DNA of 64,000 nucleotides, taken from the NCBI RefSeq assembly GCF_047246645.1, contig NZ_JBFOKR010000006.1, positions 62,001 through 126,000 on the forward strand, written 5' to 3'. The notes beneath the pieces are model-generated. The model saw nothing but the letters and a program-made list of their open reading frames with translations, ran no database searches and was not told where the DNA came from. This document shows positions 52,052-61,261 of the stretch, one piece after another; the stretch's first letter is position 1, and each line of letters begins with the position of its first letter. The position numbers and the translations under genes were made by a program. This DNA comes from Ferdinandcohnia sp047246645. GTDB lineage: Bacteria; Bacillota; Bacilli; Bacillales; Bacillaceae_L.

Positions 52052-52693
52052 TTGGAATCAAACTGGACAAGTGGCAGAGTATATAAAATGAGTAACGGCA
52101 TCATGAGGCTTGCATATGTGAATCTACTCTGGATATTATTTTCATGTGTTGGACTTGTTATTTTTGGAGTATTTCCAGCTACAGCAGCCCTTTTTGCAGT
52201 CATTCGAAAGTGGCAGACAGAAGAGGACGATATTCCAATCTTTAATACATTTGTACAGACGTATAAAAAAGAATTCATAAAAGCAAATGTTCTCGGGCTT
52301 TTCCTAACTGTAATAGGGTATACTCTTTATTTTGATTATGTATACGTTAGTATACTGCAAGGGACTTCACAGATCATCATGTCCTTTTTGTTAGTTTTAT
52401 TTGCTATCATTTATGTAACCATAGCTCTAAATATTTTTCCTGTTTTTGTACACTATGATGTGAAGTTGTTACAAAATATTAAACATGCATTTTATATAGG
52501 AATTGCAAATCCTTTATATACATTGATGATGGTAGCTGCAATTGTGGTGCTAAGCCTTTTGCTTAAGTACATTCCAGGTCTTCTTCCATTTTTCTTCCCA
52601 AGTATATATGCTCTTGTTCTTATGAAGATAGGTCTTCAAAGTTTTGAAAAAATAGTAGAAAAACAAGAGGACTACGGCGTTGTTCAACCATAA
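52052..52693 (+). CDS. yesL: DUF624/YesL-like membrane protein
   Basis: About 213 residues with roughly five membrane helices. The segment SNGIMRLAYVNLLWILFSCVGLVIFGVFPATAALFAVIRKW (split over residues 17-57) is the hallmark of DUF624, found in carbohydrate-utilisation clusters next to YesM/YesN-type regulators. The likely start is TTG 52052, after GGGTGAT; the GTG at 52043 overlaps that site. A terminator separates it from the yesN-like gene, so it is a neighbour rather than an operon member. Role unknown; perhaps part of extracellular-sugar sensing. Confidence 0.85.
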   Translation: MESNWTSGRVYKMSNGIMRLAYVNLLWILFSCVGLVIFGVFPATAALFAVIRKWQTEEDDIPIFNTFVQTYKKEFIKANVLGLFLTVIGYTLYFDYVYVSILQGTSQIIMSFLLVLFAIIYVTIALNIFPVFVHYDVKLLQNIKHAFYIGIANPLYTLMMVAAIVVLSLLLKYIPGLLPFFFPSIYALVLMKIGLQSFEKIVEKQEDYGVVQP

Positions 52694-52699
52694 AAGGAT

Positions 52700-52739
52700 T
52701 GTAGACAAAGTTTAAATAGACTTTGTCTACACTTTTTTT
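52700..52739 (+). terminator. Terminator after yesL-like gene
   Basis: TGTAGACAAAGT pairs perfectly over 12 bp with ACTTTGTCTACA and is followed by a C and seven Ts. Confidence 0.93.
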
Positions 52740-52785
52740 ACGAAATATTTTCTGTCTTTTCGGTAAATTTTTTTATTAAAATACA

Positions 52786-52799
52786 TGAAATCGTTTTCA
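52786..52799. promoter_or_regulatory. Cre-like site before yesN
   Basis: TGAAATCGTTTTCA matches the CcpA cre consensus TGWAARCGYTWNCA at all but one position (T at the R). The surrounding ATGAAA..TTTCAT is palindromic. It suggests glucose repression of the regulator genes. Confidence 0.65.
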
Positions 52800-52914
52800 T
52801 TATTTCTAATTAAACTCTATAATAGATAAATAATATTTTCATAAATTCTTAAGTGAGTTTTATCATAGTTAAGCTAGCTTTGTTTTATTAGGATTTTAGT
52901 AGGGGGAATTTGAA

Positions 52915-54471
52915 ATGAAAAAAGTTCTACTCGTTGATGATGAATTATTTATCCGAAAAGGATTAAAGAGCTTAATTGACTGGGAAAAATGTGGGTTTGA
53001 GGTGGTAAGTGAAGCAGATAACGGTGAAGATGCATTCAATATTATTAAAAATTCATGCCCAGACTTAGTAATTACGGATATTAGGATGCCAATATTAGAT
53101 GGACTTGAATTAATAAAGCGTGTGGTTGAGTCTGAATTTCACACTCCTAAATTTATTATTATAAGTGGATTTAATGACTTTAAATATGCACAGCATGCTA
53201 TCAGATATGGAGTTCAGGATTTTATTCTAAAACCAATCGATCAGGATGAAATGGAAGAAGCACTTCAAAAGCTTGCGCAATCTTTGCGAGAAGAAGAAAA
53301 CCAGAACCGTAAGCAGGAACTTCTTCGTTATCAATCAATATTTGAAGAGTTATTGGTAGGTACTACTACACCAGATGTATTAGAACCCTTTAAAAAAGAG
53401 GTAAGGTTTGAGGAAGGCAACACTCATAACTATGTCCTTTTAGAAGTATATGAGGATGCCTGTGAATCTGTTGAAGAAACTAAAATAAGAGATGAAGTCC
53501 AAAAAGCTATAGCAGAAATACTAGATTACAATGTTCCCGTTCTTGAACATAGTACAAGGAATTATGGGTTTATCATTAATTCCAAAGAAATGGCAGGTAG
53601 CCACAGTAGCCTGGAAAATCAAATTAAGAAGCTATCCAATGTATTCTCTAACTTGCAGATTGGTAGTTTCTCAATTTACGTAGGAAGTTCATTTATTGAA
53701 ATACAGTCAGTAAAGGAATCATTCGAGACAGCTAAACAGGCATCTCTCTTCAAGTTTATATGTAAAGAAAACGAGCCTGTTTTTTATGAAACTATTAAAG
53801 ATATTCGAGTAAATTACTCAGAAATTGATCATGAACAATTTTCATTGCTCATGGAATATATAGAAGAACACGATATTGAACATCTTCAAGCCTTTATTAA
53901 TAGTATGTTCACTGAATTTCAAGAAAAATATTATGCGCCGGAAGCGGTTAAGGGAGCGATAAATCACTGTGTTCAAAGAGTAATTAAAACTCTCAAGAGT
54001 ATGGAAGAAAGCGAACAGGATTATTCTGCCTATTACACGATGCTCTCGTGGAATCGATTTAATTTGAGCCCATCTGACCTGAAAAAACAATTTACAACTT
54101 ATATTATTGATTCAACTACAAGAATCCACCAGTTGCGCAAGGAGCATGTAAAGGGCGATATACACAAAATAAAGGCATATACAGAAAAGCATTATCATGA
54201 AAACATCAGCTTAAAAGGAATTGCTTCAAAATTTTATATCAATCCTGTCTATATGGGGCAATTATTCAAGAAAACCTATGGTATCTATTTTAAAGAATTT
54301 CTATTAGACATTCGAATAAAAGAGGCAAAGAAGCTGTTAAGACAAACGAACCAAAGAGTCTATGAAGTTGCAGAAAAGGTTGGCTTTGGTAGTACAGATT
54401 ACTTTGTAACTCAATTCGAGAAGATGGAAGGAATGAGTCCAACTGAATATAGAAACCAGATCCTTAAATAA
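52915..54471 (+). CDS. YesN-type AraC-family response regulator
   Basis: 518 residues. The receiver domain (1-120) has VDDELFIRKG at the start, the phospho-Asp in DLVITDIRMPILDG (about D56) and Lys in DFILKPI. A central regulatory region links to a C-terminal pair of AraC helix-turn-helices (about 415-518) with IASKFYINPVYMGQLFKKTYG and VAEKVGFGSTDYFVTQFEKMEGMSP. It would activate the xylan-utilisation genes on a signal from the downstream kinase. ATG at 52915 follows TAGGGGGAATTTGAA. The kinase gene starts 10 bp downstream. Confidence 0.92.
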   Translation: MKKVLLVDDELFIRKGLKSLIDWEKCGFEVVSEADNGEDAFNIIKNSCPDLVITDIRMPILDGLELIKRVVESEFHTPKFIIISGFNDFKYAQHAIRYGVQDFILKPIDQDEMEEALQKLAQSLREEENQNRKQELLRYQSIFEELLVGTTTPDVLEPFKKEVRFEEGNTHNYVLLEVYEDACESVEETKIRDEVQKAIAEILDYNVPVLEHSTRNYGFIINSKEMAGSHSSLENQIKKLSNVFSNLQIGSFSIYVGSSFIEIQSVKESFETAKQASLFKFICKENEPVFYETIKDIRVNYSEIDHEQFSLLMEYIEEHDIEHLQAFINSMFTEFQEKYYAPEAVKGAINHCVQRVIKTLKSMEESEQDYSAYYTMLSWNRFNLSPSDLKKQFTTYIIDSTTRIHQLRKEHVKGDIHKIKAYTEKHYHENISLKGIASKFYINPVYMGQLFKKTYGIYFKEFLLDIRIKEAKKLLRQTNQRVYEVAEKVGFGSTDYFVTQFEKMEGMSPTEYRNQILK

Positions 54472-54481
54472 GGGAACAAAG

Positions 54482-56215
54482 TTGATTGATTTTTTTAATA
54501 ATCTTAAGCTAAATAAAAAGTTAATAGTCTTATATGTGCTAGCCGTCTTTCTTCCAATTGTTTTAACAAATATTATCTTTTACGTTGTAACGAGTAATAA
54601 TGTAAAAGATCAAAAAATGAAAGATATATCGATCGCATTAGAGCAGATAAGAAATGATTTCCTCGAAAGTGTATATGATGCAGTTAGTGTTTCATCCATG
54701 ATTTATACAGATAATAATATTAATGAATTGTTAGATAAAACGTATGATTCACCGATAGAGTATGTTAGAGAATATGACAGTATTCTAAGGGGGTTTAACA
54801 AATATGGGGCAATGTTCTCATCTGTTGCCTCCATTTCTTTTTATACAGATAACGATACTATTATTTATTCGGGTGGAGTTAATCGCTTAACGAAACCAAT
54901 GATGAAAGAAGAGTGGTACAAAAACCTTGATGAATTAAAGAATTACCCGGTTATTACGAGGACAGGCTCAGACATACAAAAAGATACATTTAGTGTTATC
55001 CGCGAGCTGGATTATTATCAAAGCTACAATAGAACAAATAAAATCATGAAAATTGATTTGAAGAAGGAAACCGTAAGGCATATTTTTAGTAATGTTACAT
55101 TTCAAGGCAATGTATATCTACTAAATGAAAAAGGTGAAATAGAGTACGCAACAGACCCTTCTATAAACTGGGCTGAGCAACCTCAAGCTTTTAAATCAGT
55201 AACGTTACCTGAAGGAACTACTGTAATTGACGAAGCAGTTGATAGTCAAGACTACTTTAAGGACTGGAGAATAGTAGGCGTTTTTTCTGAGAAAGAAATA
55301 TTGCAGGATGTCTATCATTCGAGAGAATTCATTTTGTATTTAGCTACCTTAAATTTCTTAGTTCCTACACTTATTATTATCTTAATTTCCAAATCATTGC
55401 ATTTTCGGATTAATAGACTTTTACATCATATGAAGAAGATGAAAAATCAAAGCTTTGAAACAATTGATGGAATGGAGTACAAAGATGAAATTGGCCAATT
55501 AACAAGTGAATTTAATCGAATGTCTACCAAAATTAGGGATTTAATTCAAGATGTCTATTTGGCAAATATACAAAAGAAAGATTTAGAGCTTCAACGTAAA
55601 CAGGCACAGCTAAGTGCGCTTCAAAGTCAAATCAATCCTCACTTTTTGTTTAATGCATTAGAAACAATTCGCATGCGAAGTCTAATTAAAGAGGAAAAAG
55701 AAACAGCAAAGATCATTCAAAACATGGCAAAGATGCTTCGTAGATCCTTTACTTGGGGAAAAGATTGGGTGACAGTAGAGGACGAAATGAATATTATTCA
55801 CTCATTTTTAGAAATCCAGAAATATAGATTCGAAGATAAACTTGAATATTGTCTAGATATTGATGAATCTGCAAAGAAAATAGTTATTCCCAATATGATT
55901 CTACTACCTTTCGTTGAGAACGCAAGTATTCATGGGATAGAACATAAGAAAGGGAAGGGAACAATTTCAATTTCAGCAAAAAAACTGAATGATTGTTTTG
56001 AGTTTGTTATTCACGATAATGGACCCGGTTTTGATCAGGAAAAACTAGAAACGCTTTTACAATCTTTAAGAACGGAAGATGCCATGGGTGACCGGGTTGG
56101 TATTAAAAATGTCTATTACCGACTAAAACTGCACTATGTTGACCAGTACAACTTTGATATTAAGAGTGATGATACAGGAACAAAAATCACGATAAGATTG
56201 CCAATTCAAGAATAA
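54482..56215 (+). CDS. YesM-type sensor histidine kinase
   Basis: 577-residue membrane kinase. Helices near residues 12-31 and 283-303 flank an extracytoplasmic sensor of about 250 residues; a HAMP-like region (LLHHMKKMKNQSFETIDG) follows, then the His-kinase region with SQINPHFLFNALETIRMRS (phosphorylated His) and an HATPase domain with LLPFVENASIHGIEHKKGKG and NGPGFDQ. The start is TTG 54482 after AAGGGAAC. With its partner it probably senses extracellular xylo-oligosaccharides or aldouronates and controls the downstream transporter. Confidence 0.92.
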   Translation: MIDFFNNLKLNKKLIVLYVLAVFLPIVLTNIIFYVVTSNNVKDQKMKDISIALEQIRNDFLESVYDAVSVSSMIYTDNNINELLDKTYDSPIEYVREYDSILRGFNKYGAMFSSVASISFYTDNDTIIYSGGVNRLTKPMMKEEWYKNLDELKNYPVITRTGSDIQKDTFSVIRELDYYQSYNRTNKIMKIDLKKETVRHIFSNVTFQGNVYLLNEKGEIEYATDPSINWAEQPQAFKSVTLPEGTTVIDEAVDSQDYFKDWRIVGVFSEKEILQDVYHSREFILYLATLNFLVPTLIIILISKSLHFRINRLLHHMKKMKNQSFETIDGMEYKDEIGQLTSEFNRMSTKIRDLIQDVYLANIQKKDLELQRKQAQLSALQSQINPHFLFNALETIRMRSLIKEEKETAKIIQNMAKMLRRSFTWGKDWVTVEDEMNIIHSFLEIQKYRFEDKLEYCLDIDESAKKIVIPNMILLPFVENASIHGIEHKKGKGTISISAKKLNDCFEFVIHDNGPGFDQEKLETLLQSLRTEDAMGDRVGIKNVYYRLKLHYVDQYNFDIKSDDTGTKITIRLPIQE

Positions 56216-56303
56216 AGGTAAACAAATAGTAAAAAACTTTAGTTTTTAAATCACTCTAAACTTTTTTAAGTGTAAACTATAGTTTACCTAGTCCAACTTA
56301 TGT

Positions 56304-56351
56304 TGAAAGCGTTTTATAATGAAGATACTTTCAGGAATGAAAGTGCTTTCA
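56304..56351 (+). promoter_or_regulatory. Two cre-like sites before the binding-protein gene
   Basis: TGAAAGCGTTTTAT (56304-56317) matches the CcpA cre core TGAAARCG with imperfect ends, and TGAAAGTGCTTTCA (56338-56351) differs from a symmetrical cre only at the central C. They lie 34 bp apart, upstream of ATG 56379, and would allow CcpA repression of the transporter operon. Confidence 0.6.
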
Positions 56352-56378
56352 AAATATAAACCTAGGGGGTTTAAAGGA

Positions 56379-58037
56379 ATGGCAAAGAAGAGCTTTTTTG
56401 CAGTTTTATTATCATTAGTTCTACTGATTGCATTAGTAGGATGTAAAGATGATAGTGCTTCAACTAATTCAGAAGGTTCATCTTCTGATAGCAAAGATCC
56501 AGTTACTATCACTTACTTTAATGCCGGAACACCTAACAAAGATGTTAAGTCAACTGACACTAAGATTGGTAAAATCTTAGAAGAAGATACTGGCGTAACA
56601 GTTCAAATGGAATATCTTGTTGGTGATGTTAACACTAAGATTGGAACAATGATCGCAAGTGGTCAATACCCAGATCTTCTTGTTCCGGATATTGCAATCG
56701 ATAAAGTATTAGAAGCTGAAGGATTCATCCCTCTAAATGACTTAATCGAAGAACATGCTCCAAACCTTAAAAAGCTTTATGGCCCTTACTTAAAGAAAAT
56801 GACTCATGAAGATGGAAATATCTACTTCATTCCATTCAGTGCTGAGCAAGGATATCTTCCAAACCCTAACATCGACCAAGGTGCTTTCTTCATCCAACGT
56901 GGTGTTTTAAAAGAGTTTGGATATCCAGAAGTAAAAACACTTGATCAATATTTTGATTTAATCACAAAGTATGCTGAAAAATATCCAGAGCTTGACGGAA
57001 ATAAAACAATCGGTTTCACATCATTAACTTATGACTGGAGATTCATGGGTATTGCTAACGCTCCAATGCACTTAGCTGGTTATCCAAACGACGGTGAAGT
57101 AATCGTTGACATGGAAACACATGAAGCAACAGTTTATGGAGACAAAGATATTACAAAGAGATATTTACAAAAATTAAATGATGTAAACAATCAAGGTTTC
57201 TATGATAAAGAATCTTTCGTTTCAAACTATGATGAGTATTTAGCTAAACTTTCATCTGGCCGTGTATTAGGATTCTTCGACTATGGTTGGGAAGTTGCTC
57301 AAGCTGAAAACGCATTACTACAAGCAGGAAATGATGACAGACGTTATATCGCACTACCAATCGTATTTGACGAAAGCATTAAAGATCAGTATATCGATCC
57401 ACCTTCATTCGTAAATAACCGTGGTATCGGTATTACTACAAGTGCAAAAGATCCAGTACGTATTATCAAATTCTTAGACCACATGGCTTCAGAAGAAATT
57501 CAAAAACTATTCATGTGGGGTATTGAAGGCGAAACTTTCGAAGTTGACGAAAATGGTCGTTACTACAGAACTGATGAGCAAATCGAACTTTATGCTAATC
57601 AAGAATTTAAAGAAGAATTCGGATTCCAATATTTCGAATACTACTGGCCACGTGGTAACGGTATGTTCTCTGACGGTAACGCATGGGAGCCACGTAGACA
57701 AGCAGAGGTTGCACAAGCAACTTATACTGACGGTGATTTAGCAATTCTAAAAGAATATGATGCACAAGTATTCTCTGACTTATTCTCTGCTCCAGATGAC
57801 AGACCATGGTATCCAGCATGGAGTGCAACATTAGAGCAAGGTTCACCAGCTCAAATCTTTGACCAAAAGAAGAGAGATTTACAAAGAAAATACTTCCCTG
57901 AGTTAGTACTTTCTGAGCCAAGTAAATTTGATTCAATCTGGGATGAATATGTTACTAAATTTAGAGAACTAGATGTAGAAGCATATGAAAAAGTAATGAC
58001 AGACGTTGTTAAACAACGTGTTGCTGATTCTAAATAA
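56379..58037 (+). CDS. Lipoprotein sugar-binding protein (LplA/YtcQ-like)
   Basis: 552-residue extracellular solute-binding lipoprotein. Signal peptide MAKKSFFAVLLSLVLLIALVG ends in a lipobox with Cys at position 22, then a Ser/Asp linker. The large mature part (EEDTGVTVQMEYLVGD; DGNIYFIPFSAEQGY) matches the long LplA/YtcQ type that binds oligosaccharides and pairs with LplB and YtcP permeases. The start is ATG 56379, nine bases after AGGGGG; the frame from 56319 starts inside the regulatory region. It is separated from the permeases by a stable stem-loop that may raise its own mRNA level. Confidence 0.9.
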   Translation: MAKKSFFAVLLSLVLLIALVGCKDDSASTNSEGSSSDSKDPVTITYFNAGTPNKDVKSTDTKIGKILEEDTGVTVQMEYLVGDVNTKIGTMIASGQYPDLLVPDIAIDKVLEAEGFIPLNDLIEEHAPNLKKLYGPYLKKMTHEDGNIYFIPFSAEQGYLPNPNIDQGAFFIQRGVLKEFGYPEVKTLDQYFDLITKYAEKYPELDGNKTIGFTSLTYDWRFMGIANAPMHLAGYPNDGEVIVDMETHEATVYGDKDITKRYLQKLNDVNNQGFYDKESFVSNYDEYLAKLSSGRVLGFFDYGWEVAQAENALLQAGNDDRRYIALPIVFDESIKDQYIDPPSFVNNRGIGITTSAKDPVRIIKFLDHMASEEIQKLFMWGIEGETFEVDENGRYYRTDEQIELYANQEFKEEFGFQYFEYYWPRGNGMFSDGNAWEPRRQAEVAQATYTDGDLAILKEYDAQVFSDLFSAPDDRPWYPAWSATLEQGSPAQIFDQKKRDLQRKYFPELVLSEPSKFDSIWDEYVTKFRELDVEAYEKVMTDVVKQRVADSK

Positions 58038-58049
58038 TAAGTAATAGAA

Positions 58050-58094
58050 CTGAAAGGCCGGCTACCTTCTTAGGTTCAAAGCCTGGCCTTTCAG
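58050..58094 (+). terminator. Stem-loop between binding-protein and permease genes
   Basis: CTGAAAGGCC pairs perfectly over 10 bp with GGCCTTTCAG, and inner GGCT with AGCC. No T run follows (ATTATTAG), so it is probably a leaky terminator or mRNA-stabilising stem that gives more binding protein than permease. Confidence 0.75.
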
Positions 58095-58124
58095 ATTATT
58101 AGAAAGATTTAAGGAGGGGTAATC

Positions 58125-59099
58125 GTGAGTACTGAAAGCAAAACATCAACTGTTTCCTTTCCAATAGATACTGCGAATCAAAAACCCACAGGGATAAAGC
58201 TCTTCTTTCATAAATGTAAACAACAAAAAGCACTCCTCATCATGAGTGTGCCATTCTTACTCTGGTTATTTATCTTCAAATATGTCCCACTTTGGGGCTG
58301 GACAATGGCATTCCAGGATTTCAAACCTGCAAGAAGTTTCGGTGAACAGGAATGGGTAGGTTTAGAGCACTTCAAGTTTCTATTTCTCGATGAAGCATTC
58401 TTACGTGTACTACGTAACACGGTTGCAATGAGTGCAATTAATCTAGTATTAGGATTTGTTACAGCTATCTTCCTTGCATTACTACTTAACGAATTAAGAC
58501 ATATGAAGTTCAAGAAAATAGTACAAACAATCAGTTATATGCCGCACTTCCTTTCATGGGTAGTAGCAGCAAGTATCGTGTCTTATACGCTATCTCTTGA
58601 TAACGGAATCATAAACATAGCCCTAACAAAATTAGGCCTTGAACCAGTTCTTTGGTTAGGGGTTGGTGAGTACTTCTGGGGAATAATTGGAGCTTCAGAT
58701 GTATGGAAAAACCTCGGTTGGAATACAATTATCTACTTAGCTGCAATTACGATGATTGACCAAGAACAATACGAGGCAGCGGAAATTGATGGTGCTTCAA
58801 GATTACAGCGTATGTTCCTTATTACTTTGCCAGCACTAAAACCTACTATTATTATTCTATTAATTATGAACCTTGGTAATATCCTTGAATCAGGTTTTGA
58901 ACCACAGTACCTTTTAGGAAACCCGATGAACCTTGATTATTCAGAGGTATTAGAAATCTTCGTATTAAAATACGGTATTTCAATGGGTAACTATTCACTT
59001 GCTACGGCAGCAGGAATATTTAAAACAGTGGTCAGCTTTATCTTCTTATTTAGTGCAAACTCAATTGCCAAGAGATTTGGTCAAGAAAGATTATTTTAA
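58125..59099 (+). CDS. Sugar ABC transporter permease 1 (LplB-like)
   Basis: 324 residues with six helices. After a cytoplasmic N-terminus rich in Ser/Thr/Lys come helices from about residue 37, and the EAA loop YEAAEIDGASRLQRMFLITLP (about 217-237) that contacts the ATPase. The sequence GWTMAFQDFKPARSFGEQEWVGLEHFKFLF is typical of LplB-type permeases. It forms the channel with the next permease; an ATPase is not encoded here, so a shared MsmX-like ATPase elsewhere is expected. GTG at 58125 follows AAGGAGGGGTAATC. Confidence 0.92.
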   Translation: MSTESKTSTVSFPIDTANQKPTGIKLFFHKCKQQKALLIMSVPFLLWLFIFKYVPLWGWTMAFQDFKPARSFGEQEWVGLEHFKFLFLDEAFLRVLRNTVAMSAINLVLGFVTAIFLALLLNELRHMKFKKIVQTISYMPHFLSWVVAASIVSYTLSLDNGIINIALTKLGLEPVLWLGVGEYFWGIIGASDVWKNLGWNTIIYLAAITMIDQEQYEAAEIDGASRLQRMFLITLPALKPTIIILLIMNLGNILESGFEPQYLLGNPMNLDYSEVLEIFVLKYGISMGNYSLATAAGIFKTVVSFIFLFSANSIAKRFGQERLF

Positions 59100-59112
59100 G
59101 GAGGCGTAAATC

Positions 59113-60036
59113 ATGAAAAAATTATTTAAAGTCAGCGCACGCCATTCCTCAATGGAAGATCGTCTCTTTGATATTTCAAACTATACATTCATGATTCTTT
59201 TATGTGCTGTAATGCTTTATCCAATGTTGAATACATTAGCAATTTCATTAAATGATGCTACAGATTCAATTAAGGGTGGTATATTCCTTTGGCCGCGTGA
59301 GTTTACTCTATACAACTATAAGCATGTATTTGGTGAATCACAGCTAATGGGTGCGTTCTTCATGTCAGTACTAAGAACAGTTGTTGGTACATTAATATCA
59401 GTATTCTGTACTGCGATGGTTGCTTATACAATCTCCCGTAAAGAGTTTGTATTACGTAAGTTTGTAACAATCGCATTCATTCTAACAATGTATTTCAATG
59501 GAGGATTAATTCCAAACTTCCTACTTATGAGAGACTTAAACTTACTAGGAAGCTTCTGGGTATATATACTTCCAGGTGTAATTGGAGTTTTCAACCTTAT
59601 CGTTATCCGTTCATTTATTGATGGACTACCAGAAAGCTTAATGGAATCTGCAAAGATTGATGGTGCTGGTGATTTTACTACATTCTTTAAAATTGTATTA
59701 CCACTTTCACTTCCAGTATTAGCAACAGTATCCTTATTCGTAGCAGTTTTCCAATGGAATTCATGGTTTGATGTTTTCTTATACAACTCTTCAGTTCCAG
59801 AACTAAGTACCTTGCAATACGAATTAATGAAAATATTACAAAACTCAAATGCCTCTATGTCAGGTAAAACGGCAGCAGACGCCTTTGCAAATGCGAATGC
59901 AGCAGCCAATACAGTAACACCAACTTCTATCCGTGCAACAATGACTATTATTGCATCTGTACCAATTATTTTAGTATATCCGTTCCTACAAAAGTACTTT
60001 GTAAAAGGACTAACTATCGGTGGAGTAAAAGGCTGA
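59113..60036 (+). CDS. Sugar ABC transporter permease 2 (YtcP/LplC-like)
   Basis: 307-residue MalG-type permease with six helices and the EAA loop LMESAKIDGAGDFTTFFKIVLPLS (split: residues about 176-199). The NYTFMILLCAVMLYPMLNTLAISLN opening and the C-terminal YPFLQKYFVKGLTIGGVKG are typical of YtcP/LplC. ATG at 59113 follows AAGGAGGCGTAAATC, 13 bp after the first permease. Pairs with it to import xylan fragments such as aldouronates. Confidence 0.92.
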   Translation: MKKLFKVSARHSSMEDRLFDISNYTFMILLCAVMLYPMLNTLAISLNDATDSIKGGIFLWPREFTLYNYKHVFGESQLMGAFFMSVLRTVVGTLISVFCTAMVAYTISRKEFVLRKFVTIAFILTMYFNGGLIPNFLLMRDLNLLGSFWVYILPGVIGVFNLIVIRSFIDGLPESLMESAKIDGAGDFTTFFKIVLPLSLPVLATVSLFVAVFQWNSWFDVFLYNSSVPELSTLQYELMKILQNSNASMSGKTAADAFANANAAANTVTPTSIRATMTIIASVPIILVYPFLQKYFVKGLTIGGVKG

Positions 60037-60055
60037 TCCTATTTTAGGACAGCCT
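60030..60055 (+). terminator. Stem-loop at the end of permease gene
   Basis: AGGCTG(A)TCCTA pairs with TAGGACAGCCT. It overlaps the stop codon, and the following sequence is only moderately T-rich, so read-through to the xylanase gene is possible. Confidence 0.55.
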
Positions 60056-60165
60056 TCACTTTTATCTAGATGTGTAATATGAACTTGAAGAAAATGATGT
60101 TGTGTGGGAGAGGTCTCTTGTTCTTGCTAGCATCTTATTAAATAGATTAGAAAACAGAAATACAG

Positions 60166-60196
60166 TTGACAAGGTAAATTTAGTTACTAGTTATTC
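60166..60196 (+). promoter_or_regulatory. Possible promoter of the xylanase gene
   Basis: A consensus TTGACA lies at 60166-60171 in the 194-bp gap before the xylanase gene; the -10 box is poor (TTATTC at 60191, spacing 19 bp). This may be a second promoter for the enzyme genes. Confidence 0.4.
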
Positions 60197-60230
60197 TACA
60201 CTTGTTAAAAAGAGAAGCCGGAGGTAAACG

Positions 60231-61229
60231 ATGACTCAACAATCTAAACGCTTATTTGACATTTATCAAGACTATTTTTTAATAGGTGCAGCTATCAATA
60301 ATCGCACGATAGATAGTGCTAAACAATTAATAGTTAACCATTTTAATAGTATTACTGCCGAGAATGAAATGAAGCCAGAACATCTTCAACCAGAGGAAGG
60401 TACGTTTACATTTGAAACTGCCGATAAATTTATCTCCTTTGCAGAAGAGCATAACAAAGCGGTACGTGGGCATACATTAGTTTGGCATAATCAAACCCCA
60501 GATTGGATGTTCCAAGCTCCAGATGGTTCGGTGGCAAGTAAGGAGTTATTACTTGAGCGTTTGAAGAATCATATCTCCGCTGTAGCAGGTCGTTACAAAG
60601 GCCGTATCCATAGCTGGGACGTTGTAAATGAGGTAATCGACGATAGTGATGAACGGTTTCTACGAAAGTCTAAATGGTTAGATATCGCTGGAGAAGAGTT
60701 CATCGAAAAAGCTTTTCGTTTTGCACATGAAGCTGATCCAAATGCGCTATTAATATACAACGATTACAATGAAAGCCAACCGGAAAAACGTGACAAAATC
60801 TATCAACTAGTAAAGTCTTTACTCGAAAGAGAGGTGCCAATTCATGGTGTGGGAATGCAAGCACACTGGAACCTGACATCACCAACAATTGATGAGATTC
60901 GGGCAGCAATTGAGAAATATGCTTCGCTAGGCTTACAGATTCAGTTAACAGAATTCGATTTCTCTGTATTTAACTTTGAAGATAAGAGAACAGACTTAAA
61001 AGCCCCAACTGCTGAAATGGTTGCTTTACAAGAAAAGCGCTATGAAGAATCTTTTTCATTACTGCGTGAGTACAAAGATGTAATTAGCAGCGTAACCTTC
61101 TGGGGAGTTGCTGATGACTATACATGGTTAGATGACTTTCCTGTAAGAGGAAGAAAGAATTGGCCATTTGTATTTGATGTAAACCAACAACCAAAGCAGG
61201 CGTTTGAGAGGATTACATCTTTTAAATAA
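60231..61229 (+). CDS. Intracellular GH10 endo-beta-1,4-xylanase (XynA2-like)
   Basis: 332-residue GH10 TIM barrel. The acid/base is E134 in WDVVNEVID and the nucleophile E241 in IQLTEFDFS; HTLVWHNQTPDWMF, YNDYNESQPEKRD and GVGMQAHWNL line the substrate cleft. There is no signal peptide, and no carbohydrate-binding module, so it works in the cytoplasm on imported xylo-oligosaccharides and aldouronates, as described for the Paenibacillus XynA2. ATG at 60231 follows GCCGGAGGTAAACG. Followed after 32 bp by the alpha-glucuronidase gene. Confidence 0.95.
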   Translation: MTQQSKRLFDIYQDYFLIGAAINNRTIDSAKQLIVNHFNSITAENEMKPEHLQPEEGTFTFETADKFISFAEEHNKAVRGHTLVWHNQTPDWMFQAPDGSVASKELLLERLKNHISAVAGRYKGRIHSWDVVNEVIDDSDERFLRKSKWLDIAGEEFIEKAFRFAHEADPNALLIYNDYNESQPEKRDKIYQLVKSLLEREVPIHGVGMQAHWNLTSPTIDEIRAAIEKYASLGLQIQLTEFDFSVFNFEDKRTDLKAPTAEMVALQEKRYEESFSLLREYKDVISSVTFWGVADDYTWLDDFPVRGRKNWPFVFDVNQQPKQAFERITSFK

Positions 61230-61261
61230 AACTTCTATTCCACAATTAGGAGGAAAATTCA

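Noticed and set aside
59424..59909. 161-residue minus-strand ORF
   Set aside because: Antisense shadow of the second sugar permease, with no ribosome binding site and no domain.
60181..60196. XylR operator before the xylanase gene
   Set aside because: Only a short direct repeat AGTTACTAGTTA is seen, not the inverted TTAGTT...AACTAA arrangement expected for XylR.
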